Positions 32,041 through 39,892 of a stretch of DNA of 56,342 nucleotides are shown in pieces; the first letter of the stretch is position 1, and each line of letters opens with the position of its first letter. The DNA is from Amycolatopsis acidicola (lineage in GTDB: Bacteria > Actinomycetota > Actinomycetes > Mycobacteriales > Pseudonocardiaceae). The notes beneath the pieces were generated by a model. That model did not search any database. It saw nothing but the letters and a program-made list of their open reading frames with translations, and had not been told where the DNA came from. The translations under genes were made by a program, and so were the position numbers. The stretch is taken from positions 1-56,342 of the forward strand of contig NZ_VMNW02000056.1 in the NCBI RefSeq assembly GCF_007713735.2, read 5' to 3'.

Positions 32041-32997
32041 GTGAAGTTCGACGACTATTTCTGGATCGGGCCTCTCGGCCAGCTTATGCCTATGTCTGTT
32101 CCAGAAGGCAACGTGGACAGGACCCCGGTTCGTGCGGGGTCTTCCTCTACGTCCCTCAACGGCAGAACCACGACCAACCGTCGTGGTACGAGGAATGCTT
32201 GGTCGCTCGAGCAGGCTTATTTGTCGGCCGATGATGTCGGCTTCCTTGAAGCCATCTACGAAGGACTGATCGAAGGGCAGCCACGCCTGATCGACCCCCT
32301 CCTGAAAAACCGCCTCAAGCCGTCGGTCGCCGCCCCTCGGGTGACAACGACGTTCAACGGAGCTGCTGACGCCTGGGCGGTTTCAGCCGGCGGCGGGCTG
32401 GTAGTGGACTCCCGCTCCGCCTCCTTCCCCTCCGCCGCGCTGGCTGGACTCCCGAAGGTGACGTACACCCAGGACTTCCGGCCTATCTCGTACTCGCTCG
32501 GGCGTTGCGTCTGTTGGAACGTCGGGACAGGAGCATCTCCGACGATGTACCCGAACGGGGCGCTGCTTTCTACCGGAAAGGCTCGCGCGTCCCGCGTAGA
32601 CCCAGTTCGTCCGGGCGAGACAGTCACGTACTGGGTGCTGGCATGCAGGGCAACCTCCGCGAGCGGAACAGTGACGCTGACCCTCGACAAAGTCGCCGCG
32701 GACGGAACGATAACGGCGGGCACGGCCACTGCTTCTATCACTGGCACCGCGTGGACGCAGTACGCGATCACGTACACCGTTCCGACCGACGGGTCGGTTG
32801 CGGGGGTCGTCCCGCGTTGGACCGGGTCCTCTAGCTCCCTCCAGGTGGTCATCGGACTGTCCCAAATGGAGGAGGGCAGCGTGCCAACGCTGTGGCAGCC
32901 CGGCTATGGGGCTCCAGAAATCGATATCACCGATTTCAAGTCCAGCTCCCCGCTTTATCCCCTGGCGAACGTTTCCCTATCGATACAAGAACTTTGA
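32041..32997 (+). CDS. Distal tail protein with carbohydrate-binding-like insert
   Basis: The 318-residue protein starts at a GTG two bases after the tape measure stop. The first 100 residues fit a distal tail (Dit-like) core: DDYFWIGPLGQLMPMSVPEG, RGTRNAWSLEQAYLSADDVG. Residues about 110-280 form a beta-rich module (SYSLGRCVCWNVGTGASPTM, ETVTYWVLACRATSASGTVT, ITGTAWTQYAITYTVPTDGS) resembling a CBM4/9-type jelly roll. It closes ITDFKSSSPLYPLANVSLSIQEL. Dit-like rings join the tube to the tip complex, and an inserted binding module may help adhesion to the wall. Confidence 0.78.
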   Translation: MKFDDYFWIGPLGQLMPMSVPEGNVDRTPVRAGSSSTSLNGRTTTNRRGTRNAWSLEQAYLSADDVGFLEAIYEGLIEGQPRLIDPLLKNRLKPSVAAPRVTTTFNGAADAWAVSAGGGLVVDSRSASFPSAALAGLPKVTYTQDFRPISYSLGRCVCWNVGTGASPTMYPNGALLSTGKARASRVDPVRPGETVTYWVLACRATSASGTVTLTLDKVAADGTITAGTATASITGTAWTQYAITYTVPTDGSVAGVVPRWTGSSSSLQVVIGLSQMEEGSVPTLWQPGYGAPEIDITDFKSSSPLYPLANVSLSIQEL

Positions 32998-33007
32998 CGG
33001 AGGCTTT

Positions 33008-35629
33008 GTGTTCACGACGGGTGACCCGGCGAAGGACGCTGCGCTGTCCGAAGCACTCGCCGCGAGCGAACGTGAACTGTCCCACCACGTCTACTTTGAC
33101 TGGGATAACGATGGGCAGTTCGCCAACCAGTACTCGGACCTGTCATCGGTGCTCAGCGAGAATGATATCAACCTTGAGGACGCGGCGTTAGCGACCGACC
33201 AGCCCGAAGACATCAACGCGATTCAAGGATATTCGTCGTCCGAGCTGAAGCTGGTCCTTTCGGGGCAGCGATACTCCGATGAAGCTCCAATGGAGCAGGT
33301 CCTTTCGCGGTTCAACATCAACGGCCCGTTTTTCAACCGAGACCTCAACGGGGTCTTGGTGAAGTACGACATACGAGTTCAGACGAGTCTTGGTCCTATC
33401 GATGTTCGACAGTTCACCGGCTGGGTTACCGACCTACAGATCGCCCACAGCTCTGGCGATGTCTCTGTCACGTGCAACAACAACGTACCGTGGAACAGCC
33501 GCCTTGTGACGCTTCCGCTTTGGGCATGCGACAAATACGCTGATGCGTCTGTGGTCGCCGGGGTTGGCGCGAACAACGGCAATCCGGCCCGCCCGATCAA
33601 CTCCTCGTGGATCGTAGGGGAGGTCCTCCGCCAGGCTGGTACCCCGATCGGCCCTGCCGAACGGGAGGACTGCATTCTCTCGTTGTCCGGCATGGGTTCA
33701 CTATTGCCTTCGATCGGCGAAAAATACCACGAGGTAACCGCGACGATCGATCGCCATCAGCTCACATCTGACTCGATCGACCTCATGTCGAAGGAGTCGA
33801 CCAAGTACGGCCCGGCACTGACGCGGGTGAGCGGCACACCTACCCCGTCTGCCACGCAGACTCGCCACCCGCACCAGAACTGGTTCAAGACCGACCGCAC
33901 TCGCGGATGGGCCACGGTTCCCCGCAACGGATCTACCGACGCGGCTCGAAACATCGGATTTTCGCTGTGGTCCCTCGGCAACGGGTCTACGACGAACGTC
34001 GGTCTTCCGACAGGCTACGCCTGGGCCGACTCCGGTCAGATCATGGTCCTCGGGTTGAACTCGGGCGGGATGGCGTCGGGCTCGACGTTCAGCATCATGG
34101 TTCAGGTGCTGGCCAATGGTCAGGTTTTCGTCAAGGTGCTGACGAACACAGGTTCAACGCTCGGGCAGTGGGGTTGGAAGAACCAGACTTCGGGTTGGCA
34201 CTACTACGACGTGAATCTTCGGTTCACGTCTAGCTCGGTCCAATGTGTTCTCACTGTGGACGGCGTCGCTCAGGGCTCGCCGACGTACGGAGCGAACGCC
34301 ACCGCCGGCTTCACCTACATGGCGTCAGCTCACCCGACGCTGAACACACGCACCCCTGACGACTACTCGAACCCGGGTTTCGTCCTCCAGTACGACCCCG
34401 CTCAGCACTACCAGATCTACTGGGGCGATTCCTCAGCTGTCTACCGTACGAACCAAGGCGTTCAACCAACAGGTCCGGACGGCAAGCCGTGGGCAAACTT
34501 CCAGTGGTGCCTGTCGGAGATGTCCTTCATCCCAGACACCGCGAACATGACTGGGTGGGAGATCCTTCAGAGGGTCGTAACGGCGGAGTTCGGCACTCTC
34601 AGAATCAATGAGTTTGCGCAGGTCGACTACGAACCACACTACGTGATTCTCAACAACTCGTCACTCCAACCGCAGGCGAGTTACACAGTGGACAACGTGC
34701 TGGATCTGGTGACAAACCCTTCTCTTGATCAGATGCGAAATAGCATAACGATCAGCTACGAGGATCGTTACCAAAATCTCGACGATGTGTGGACGAACGA
34801 TTCGCCGTACGACTTTTACACACCTGGCGACGGACTAACTCACGTATTTCCTACGGTGTATCCACTGACCGATGTAGTCAGCGTGATCACCTTTGTTGCC
34901 GGGATCAGTGGCTGGCAAGACGCCGAAGGCAGCGGCGAAGGGTCGAATTATCAGCAGTCGAACCTGTCCCGGGTCACTGGCGTGGTTGCAACCGACCAGG
35001 GTAAAGACTACTACGATCCGAACCACACCCCAGCCGACCTTACAGATAACAACTTCATGAATGCGTGGGTCGTTCCAACCGCAGACCAACGGGGTCTTCA
35101 AGTCGCCACGTACTGCCTGGTCAACAGCTCGGCGTGCTATTACGGCGCGAAAGTCAACATTCAGGACTTCGGAACTACCAGCGCTACGGCCAAGGTGCCC
35201 ACGACATCTTTCAAAATCAAGGGCAAGCGGATCGGTGACACCAAGACGGGCACCTACACGCTAAGCAACTCGGCCAGCGTTGCGGAGAGTGGCACCCGCC
35301 AGCTCACGATTGAGCCCTATGAATGGCGCCAGACAAAGGCGACTGCACAAGCCATCGTTCAGGCGTTGTTAGCGGACACGGTTACCCCGGCGCCGACCAT
35401 CACCGGTCTGAAGATCCCGAACGATCCGCGTCTACGCGTAACGGACGTGATCTCCGTCCAGCCGGGCGAGTACTACAGCGGTCCACTTATCTGCCAGATC
35501 ATGGGCCGCTCCGTCTCCGGCTCTAACGGGGAAGACACGCTCGACGCCCGAATCGTCCGTTCGCCTTCCAAGTGGACGCTCGGTGTCACCGGCGCATCCG
35601 AACTCGGCGTTACGACCGTACTCAACTAA
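33008..35629 (+). CDS. Minor tail protein (tip) with lectin-like domain
   Basis: The 873-residue protein starts at a GTG at 33008, with GACGGAGG about four bases upstream. The N-terminal half (VYFDWDNDGQFANQYSDLSS, DINLEDAALATDQPEDINAI) fits the baseplate-hub (Tal-like) region of actinophage minor tail proteins. Residues about 300-460 form a concanavalin-like beta sandwich (FSLWSLGNGSTTNVGLPTGY, GSTFSIMVQVLANGQVFVKV, WHYYDVNLRFTSSSVQCVLT), probably glycan-binding. The C-terminal part (EILQRVVTAEFGTLRINEFA, YTVDNVLDLVTNPSLDQMRN) resumes the hub fold. It probably contacts the host surface. Confidence 0.82.
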   Translation: MFTTGDPAKDAALSEALAASERELSHHVYFDWDNDGQFANQYSDLSSVLSENDINLEDAALATDQPEDINAIQGYSSSELKLVLSGQRYSDEAPMEQVLSRFNINGPFFNRDLNGVLVKYDIRVQTSLGPIDVRQFTGWVTDLQIAHSSGDVSVTCNNNVPWNSRLVTLPLWACDKYADASVVAGVGANNGNPARPINSSWIVGEVLRQAGTPIGPAEREDCILSLSGMGSLLPSIGEKYHEVTATIDRHQLTSDSIDLMSKESTKYGPALTRVSGTPTPSATQTRHPHQNWFKTDRTRGWATVPRNGSTDAARNIGFSLWSLGNGSTTNVGLPTGYAWADSGQIMVLGLNSGGMASGSTFSIMVQVLANGQVFVKVLTNTGSTLGQWGWKNQTSGWHYYDVNLRFTSSSVQCVLTVDGVAQGSPTYGANATAGFTYMASAHPTLNTRTPDDYSNPGFVLQYDPAQHYQIYWGDSSAVYRTNQGVQPTGPDGKPWANFQWCLSEMSFIPDTANMTGWEILQRVVTAEFGTLRINEFAQVDYEPHYVILNNSSLQPQASYTVDNVLDLVTNPSLDQMRNSITISYEDRYQNLDDVWTNDSPYDFYTPGDGLTHVFPTVYPLTDVVSVITFVAGISGWQDAEGSGEGSNYQQSNLSRVTGVVATDQGKDYYDPNHTPADLTDNNFMNAWVVPTADQRGLQVATYCLVNSSACYYGAKVNIQDFGTTSATAKVPTTSFKIKGKRIGDTKTGTYTLSNSASVAESGTRQLTIEPYEWRQTKATAQAIVQALLADTVTPAPTITGLKIPNDPRLRVTDVISVQPGEYYSGPLICQIMGRSVSGSNGEDTLDARIVRSPSKWTLGVTGASELGVTTVLN

Positions 35630-35639
35630 AGGATTCCTT

Positions 35640-36401
35640 GTGACCGCAAGCTACCCGGTTCCGTCGCTGTCCGACGGCACCCTGGTTGTCGACAGCATGT
35701 GGAACGCACACGTCGATGCGATCAACGACTTGAACACCCGCGACAACGCCAAAGTACCGACCAGTCGCACGATCACGCCTGGCACCGGGCTGACTGGGGG
35801 CGGCGATCTCTCAGCCAACCGTACGTTGGCGGTGTCCTACGGCACCGCGGCCGGCACAGCGGCGCAAGGCAACGACAGCCGGATCACAATCACACAGGAT
35901 GCCACGGTCGGAAACAACGCACTCGGCACACGAGTGACTGCGGTAGAGAGCGGTCGAGCACTGAACAAAACGGGCCGCTGGTACTCCACTTCAACAAACA
36001 CTCACAACACCGGCACTCAAGCGATTACGAGCTGGATTGCGGACGGAACGGTGATGAGTGACATCACCGTTAGCGGCACCACATGGACGGTTGTGAACGC
36101 GGGTACATACGAAATAACAGGTCAGTACCACGGCACGATGGCTGAGACCTCGGGAACCGGCGGAAATACGAACTTCTTCATAGCTAAACCCGACTTGACA
36201 GCCGTATACGCGCAGTCTCAGGGTTACCGCGTTCAGTACCAGAGCGGCACCATTGAGGTATCGGACAATATTTCATCCGGCCCTGTGGCTTTTGCGGCCG
36301 GGGCGACATTCTCAGTCTATCTCGGCAGTGCAACCCCCGTTGGCATCACCTTGAGCAATAGCCTGAAGAGAACCTTCGTCTCCGCAAAAAGGATTTCGTG
36401 A
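35640..36401 (+). CDS. Tail fibre / receptor-binding protein with C1q-like head
   Basis: The 253-residue protein starts at a GTG at 35640, with AAAGGA six bases upstream. Residues 35-70 contain the fibre hallmark TITPGTGLTGGGDLSANRTL. A short shaft follows (GNDSRITITQDATVGNNALG, TRVTAVESGRALNKTGRWYS). The last 120 residues are a beta jelly roll of C1q/TNF type: WTVVNAGTYEITGQYHGTMA, YRVQYQSGTIEVSDNISSGP, AGATFSVYLGSATPVGITLS. This is a compact trimeric receptor-binding arrangement. The receptor cannot be read from the sequence. Confidence 0.8.
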   Translation: MTASYPVPSLSDGTLVVDSMWNAHVDAINDLNTRDNAKVPTSRTITPGTGLTGGGDLSANRTLAVSYGTAAGTAAQGNDSRITITQDATVGNNALGTRVTAVESGRALNKTGRWYSTSTNTHNTGTQAITSWIADGTVMSDITVSGTTWTVVNAGTYEITGQYHGTMAETSGTGGNTNFFIAKPDLTAVYAQSQGYRVQYQSGTIEVSDNISSGPVAFAAGATFSVYLGSATPVGITLSNSLKRTFVSAKRIS

Positions 36402-36724
36402 TGCTCGACATTTTATACGCGATCCCAGCACCTACTTTCTATTGGCGGATCCTCGTGTCCGAAGACAACCTAAAAGAGCTCGCAGACTGGGTAAACAACC
36501 ACAATCCTGCAGTCACGGCTACGGCATCCGACGGACGGGTCAACCTACATCCGTTGGCCCCTTTCTCTTTAGACTACTCAGCAGGTGTTGGGCAATGGCT
36601 ATCTGGCTGCACGGGTGCCGGCTACGCGCCCGCTGTATCTGACGATGAGCCACTCTCCGGCGTGCAGGCAGTCTCTAACGCCGGGGTTATCTACTCCGTC
36701 GAAACGCCAGAATCGACCACGTAA
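36398..36724 (+). CDS. Hypothetical small tail or fibre-associated protein
   Basis: The 108-residue protein overlaps the fibre stop (GTGATG, so the start may be 36398 or 36401), with AAAAAGGA upstream. It reads MMLDILYAIPAPTFYWRILV, EDNLKELADWVNNHNPAVTA and SLDYSAGVGQWLSGCTGAGY. It has no signal peptide or membrane segment. Its place after the fibre suggests a fibre chaperone or minor structural protein. I do not recognise the family. Confidence 0.6.
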   Translation: MMLDILYAIPAPTFYWRILVSEDNLKELADWVNNHNPAVTATASDGRVNLHPLAPFSLDYSAGVGQWLSGCTGAGYAPAVSDDEPLSGVQAVSNAGVIYSVETPESTT

Positions 36725-36740
36725 GCCAGAAAGGCGGCAC

Positions 36741-37124
36741 ATGGCGAAGACCTTTACCCGCCTAATCACGAAAACCCTGGCGCTTGCCCACACTGTATAC
36801 GCGATCATCTGGATTCTGCCGCTCCACGGCTCATCGCAGATTGACCGGCCGCTGCTCACTCAAAAGCTCGCCGAGTCGGTCCCGCTGTGGGCCGTCCTCT
36901 TTGGAGTGACTGCCGCCGCGCTGTGGTTTTCGTTGCTACGAATTCGTGCCGCTACCTGGGGACACGGCTTCGGCGCGATCGCTACCTCAACCTACGGTGT
37001 CTGCTCGGCATTCTCGGCGGCAACAACGCACCCGCCGGGCTCGTTCCTGAGCGCCGCCGTGTTCCTGACAATCGCCGGTGTGCATCTGGTTGCCCAACGG
37101 ACCTATGCGCGACTGGGGGTTTGA
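36741..37124 (+). CDS. Four-helix phage membrane protein
   Basis: The 127-residue protein starts at an ATG preceded by AAGGCGG. Four hydrophobic segments are visible: LALAHTVYAIIWILPL, VPLWAVLFGVTAAALWFSLL, FGAIATSTYGVCSAFSAA and FLSAAVFLTIAGVHLVA. It begins the run of membrane proteins before the endolysin. Comparable mycobacteriophage proteins lie near lysis genes and may modulate holin timing, but some serve in immunity or exclusion. The exact role is open. Confidence 0.65.
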   Translation: MAKTFTRLITKTLALAHTVYAIIWILPLHGSSQIDRPLLTQKLAESVPLWAVLFGVTAAALWFSLLRIRAATWGHGFGAIATSTYGVCSAFSAATTHPPGSFLSAAVFLTIAGVHLVAQRTYARLGV

Positions 37125-37126
37125 TC

Positions 37127-37492
37127 ATGGACCTGACCGCTCTGGGGTCCGTCGTGACCGCGGTCGGCGGCTTGATTGCGACCGTGATTGTTGCGCTCAA
37201 CGGCCGTAGCCGGAAGCAGCGACTTTATGACCAGGAAGACGCCGTCGAGCTGAACCACCTCCGTGAATGGCGAATCGATGTCCTGAGGTGGTACGCGCGG
37301 CTGGCCGAGAAATTGGCCACGCGACGAATTGGACTGCCGGATCTCCCGGAATACCCGCCCGAGCCGGAAAGGCGGCGCAGGCGACGGCATCGCCGGGAGG
37401 AGGACGACGAATACGAAGATGACTATGACGAGCTTAGGACCATACAGGAAATCCGAGACCTCGACGAGCCACGCGAGGGACGCGAGAGATAG
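37127..37492 (+). CDS. Single-pass membrane protein with charged tail
   Basis: The 121-residue protein starts at an ATG at 37127. One N-terminal helix (DLTALGSVVTAVGGLIATVIVAL) is followed by a cytoplasmic-type charged region: NHLREWRIDVLRWYARLAEK, PPEPERRRRRRHRREEDDEY and DELRTIQEIRDLDEPREGRE. Short proteins with this layout occur in lysis cassettes of actinophages as holin-like or antiholin-like factors. It overlaps the next gene by 74 bp. Confidence 0.6.
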   Translation: MDLTALGSVVTAVGGLIATVIVALNGRSRKQRLYDQEDAVELNHLREWRIDVLRWYARLAEKLATRRIGLPDLPEYPPEPERRRRRRHRREEDDEYEDDYDELRTIQEIRDLDEPREGRER

Positions 37493-38027
37493 GCGTTTTC
37501 GGTTCGGGGTCGCTCTTCTCATCGCGATGGTTGTCACGAACATGCTGATCACATTCGGCGCGTTTCAGTCGACCAGGAATCAAAACGGCGAGCAGGCTGT
37601 CCAACTCCAGCAGCTCAGCGACCAGGCGAGCGCGTGCGTCCAGTCCGGCAACACCTCCAGCTACGAATGCCAGCAAGCGAAAGCCAAGGCGTCGGACGCG
37701 AAAGATACGGTATCGCCGGCGACGACAGTAGTGACAGTCCCCGGCGGTTCAACGACCGTGATTTCCCAAGTACCGGCGGCCACCGTGACAGAGACGGTGC
37801 CGCTACCACTTCCGGTGACGTCTGTTCTTGAGGTAGCCGGGCCGGTATCCAGCGCCAGCCCTTCAACGGTAACCGATTCGAAGACCGTAACGCAGACCGA
37901 AACGGCTGCCCCGTCAACGGAGACAGTCACGGTCACGCAGCAGCCATCGACCGAAACCCAGACTTCGACAAGCACGGAAACGAGCACCGTGACTTGTACA
38001 CAAAGCATCCTTGGAGGTGCCTGCTAG
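37419..38027 (+). CDS. Single-pass protein with Ser/Thr/Val-rich outer region
   Basis: The protein is read from the ATG at 37419 (about 202 residues); an earlier in-frame start at 37329 is less likely because it overlaps the preceding gene further. A basic N-terminus is followed by one helix (FRFGVALLIAMVVTNMLITF), a helical QLQQLSDQASACVQ segment and a long extracellular-type region with repeated TVT, STET and TQT units. Two Cys pairs could form disulphides (ACVQSGNTSSYEC; TCTQSILGGAC). It may be a spanin-like or wall-spanning lysis accessory. It ends at the endolysin start. Confidence 0.58.
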   Translation: MTMTSLGPYRKSETSTSHARDARDRRFRFGVALLIAMVVTNMLITFGAFQSTRNQNGEQAVQLQQLSDQASACVQSGNTSSYECQQAKAKASDAKDTVSPATTVVTVPGGSTTVISQVPAATVTETVPLPLPVTSVLEVAGPVSSASPSTVTDSKTVTQTETAAPSTETVTVTQQPSTETQTSTSTETSTVTCTQSILGGAC

Positions 38028-38968
38028 TGGACAAGTGGGCCGACTATTCGGCCGGAAAACTTACCGGGACCGCATTGAGAGCCGCCGGGTTCACGGGAGT
38101 CGTCCGGTACATTGACGATCCGGAGAACTGGCGGACCAAGCACACCAACAACGCTGAGTACGCTTCGCTTGTTGGTGCTGGGCTTGCGGTGGTTCTTGTG
38201 ATGGAGGTTGGAACCAGCGATGCGGACGGCGGCTACAATCAGGGGGTTGCGTACGCGAAGCGTGCTTTGTCTGGCGCGAACGCCCTAGGTTATAGCGGCC
38301 CGATCTTCTTCGCTAACGACCGAACTACCGTAAACGTGTCGCTGTGGCGATCCTATTTGGACGGCGCGGCTTCGGTGCTTGGTATCGGGCGCGTCGGCGC
38401 TTACGGATTCAAGGACGCCGTGAATGCCGCGATCGGACATGCGTCGTATTTCTGGCAGGCAGGCCGCCAAGCTGATGTTCAGTCTCACGTCCACCTTTAT
38501 CAGTGGAACAACGGCAACACCAGCGTCAGCGGAATTACCTGCGACATCAACTACCTCTACAAGGCGATCAGTCCAGTTGTGGCTGTGGCGTCGCCTTCCA
38601 CCGCTCGCACAACTCGAGAGGAACTTCAAATGCTGCTGCCTCCTGGCGAGGACATGCACATGCCGATCCCAGCGTCGGGGCTGCCTCCTTACTTCTACAT
38701 CGCTTGCGCATATGGCGACACTGTGGACGTGCATCAGATTGACTACGTCGGCGAGACCAAACAGGATGGTTCGTCTGACTTCAAGCCCGGGGGTTTCAAC
38801 GACGGCTCCCTTGATGCCGCCGGGTTCCACGGCAAGAACGGCAAAACCTGGACATTCAACTCAGACAAGCCCGGCGGGCGTTACGCAACCAAGATCCCGG
38901 ACGGCACGATCTACGTATCGCTGAGATACTCGACGAAGAGCAACTCAGCCGTTGCGTGGGTGGGTTGA
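38027..38968 (+). CDS. Endolysin with DUF1906 glycoside hydrolase-like domain
   Basis: The 313-residue protein starts at a GTG at 38027, with GGAGGTG about nine bases upstream. The N-terminal 190 residues match the DUF1906 (Rv2525c-like) fold: DKWADYSAGKLTGTALRAAG, FTGVVRYIDDPENW, LAVVLVMEVGTSDADGGYNQ, GYSGPIFFANDRTTVNVSLW and HLYQWNNGNTSVSGITCDIN. The acidic residues at strand ends (D in FTGVVRYIDD, E in VMEVG, D in FAND) fit the glycoside hydrolase-like active site. The C-terminal 110 residues look like a separate wall-binding module. It has no signal peptide, so it depends on a holin. Confidence 0.82.
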   Translation: MDKWADYSAGKLTGTALRAAGFTGVVRYIDDPENWRTKHTNNAEYASLVGAGLAVVLVMEVGTSDADGGYNQGVAYAKRALSGANALGYSGPIFFANDRTTVNVSLWRSYLDGAASVLGIGRVGAYGFKDAVNAAIGHASYFWQAGRQADVQSHVHLYQWNNGNTSVSGITCDINYLYKAISPVVAVASPSTARTTREELQMLLPPGEDMHMPIPASGLPPYFYIACAYGDTVDVHQIDYVGETKQDGSSDFKPGGFNDGSLDAAGFHGKNGKTWTFNSDKPGGRYATKIPDGTIYVSLRYSTKSNSAVAWVG

Positions 38969-38969
38969 C

Positions 38970-39179
38970 ATGAACATCGCCCCCGTTCGCAAGCTCCTCG
39001 GCAGTGCCCTAGGTGGTGCAACCGGTGTTGGGGTCACGGCGATCTTGGAAGGGTTTGGTGTGCACCTGGACGGGACGCTCGCTTCAGCGATCGCTCTTAT
39101 CCTCGCCGCCGTCGGCACTTACGTTGCCCCACGCAACGAATTGTCCGCCCCGGGCCTGGCTCCGGACGAAGACGAGTAG
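38970..39179 (+). CDS. Holin-like small membrane protein
   Basis: The 69-residue protein starts at an ATG two bases after the endolysin stop. The N-terminus is MNIAPVRKLLGSALGGATGV, and two hydrophobic stretches follow (GVGVTAILEGF and LASAIALILAAVGTYVA). It ends in the acidic tail APGLAPDEDE. Size, two weak helices and position after the endolysin fit a class II-type holin. It closes the late transcription block. Confidence 0.72.
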   Translation: MNIAPVRKLLGSALGGATGVGVTAILEGFGVHLDGTLASAIALILAAVGTYVAPRNELSAPGLAPDEDE

Positions 39180-39224
39180 TTGCCTCTCGCTCACTCCGCC
39201 TCACTGGCTCAGTGGTGTCAATAG

Positions 39225-39232
39225 TGGTACCA
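39225..39232. promoter_or_regulatory. Short palindrome upstream of the HicAB-like pair
   Basis: TGGTACCA is a perfect 8-bp palindrome eight bases before the first start codon. HicB-type antitoxins bind palindromes overlapping their promoters, so it is a plausible operator. No confident -35 and -10 pair was found in the 60-bp gap after the holin gene. Confidence 0.35.
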
Positions 39233-39239
39233 TGAGGTA

Positions 39240-39491
39240 GTGGCGAACGTGAAGAGGGCTTTGGAGGGGATGCGGGACTCTCCGCAGAACGTCCGATACG
39301 CGGACCTACGCAAGGTATGCGTCCACTTCTTCGGCGAGCCGCGCCAGGAGGGCACCTCCCACGCCGTGTTCCGCATGCCGTGGCAGGGCGACCCTCGGGT
39401 GAACATCCAAGAAGGCAAGAACGGTAAGGCCAAGGAGTACCAGGTGCGCCAGGTACTGCGGGCCGTCGACAAGCTGGAGGTGGAGAAGTGA
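39240..39491 (+). CDS. hicA: HicA-like toxin (mRNA interferase)
   Basis: The 83-residue protein starts at a GTG at 39240. It follows the HicA dsRBD-like fold: NVRYADLRKVCVHFFGEPRQ, EGTSHAVFRMPWQGDPRVNI, KEYQVRQVLRAVDKLEVE. The conserved G-(T)-S-H in EGTSHAVF supplies the catalytic histidine of HicA RNases. It overlaps the antitoxin gene by 4 bp. Toxin-antitoxin pairs in prophages can stabilise the element or block other phages. Confidence 0.85.
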   Translation: MANVKRALEGMRDSPQNVRYADLRKVCVHFFGEPRQEGTSHAVFRMPWQGDPRVNIQEGKNGKAKEYQVRQVLRAVDKLEVEK

Positions 39492-39814
39492 ACGTAGAGC
39501 ACTACACCTACCGAGTCACGTGGTCTGCAGACGACGGAGAATTTGTCGCTACGTGTGCGGAGTTCCCGTCGCTGTCGTGGCTGGCTGACACCCAAATACA
39601 GGCTCTCGAAGGTCTTGACGCCCTTGTTGCTGATGTGATTGAGGACCTGCGGGCCAACGGTGAGCCAATCCCCGAGCCCATCGCCGAGCGGCACTACTCA
39701 GGACGGTTCAACGTACGGGTACCTGAGTCGCTGCACCGAGAGCTCGCATTGGCTGCCGCAGAGCAGGGTGTGAGCCTGAACCGCTTGGTCAGTGACAAGC
39801 TCGCGCGCGTCTGA
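39488..39814 (+). CDS. hicB: HicB-like antitoxin
   Basis: The 108-residue protein starts at a GTG overlapping the toxin stop. The N-terminal HicB domain reads YTYRVTWSADDGEFVATCAE, FPSLSWLADTQIQALEGLDA. The C-terminal ribbon-helix-helix region reads SGRFNVRVPESLHRELALAA, AEQGVSLNRLVSDKLARV and should bind DNA. It neutralises the toxin and represses the pair. A terminator follows 12 bp later and is shared with the convergent integrase. Confidence 0.87.
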   Translation: MNVEHYTYRVTWSADDGEFVATCAEFPSLSWLADTQIQALEGLDALVADVIEDLRANGEPIPEPIAERHYSGRFNVRVPESLHRELALAAAEQGVSLNRLVSDKLARV

Positions 39815-39826
39815 CGCTTGAAGATC

Positions 39827-39867
39827 AAAGCCCCTCCCTCGGCTGAGTGCCTGGGGAGGGGCTTTTT
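39827..39867. terminator. Bidirectional terminator between hicB and the integrase
   Basis: AAAGCCCCTCCC at 39827-39838 pairs with GGGGAGGGGCTTT ending at 39865, and T and A runs lie on the outer sides. It sits between convergent stop codons of the HicB-like gene and the integrase and should stop both transcripts. Confidence 0.85.
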
Positions 39868-39892
39868 GCGTCGGGCGGCAGTAGTACGCACC

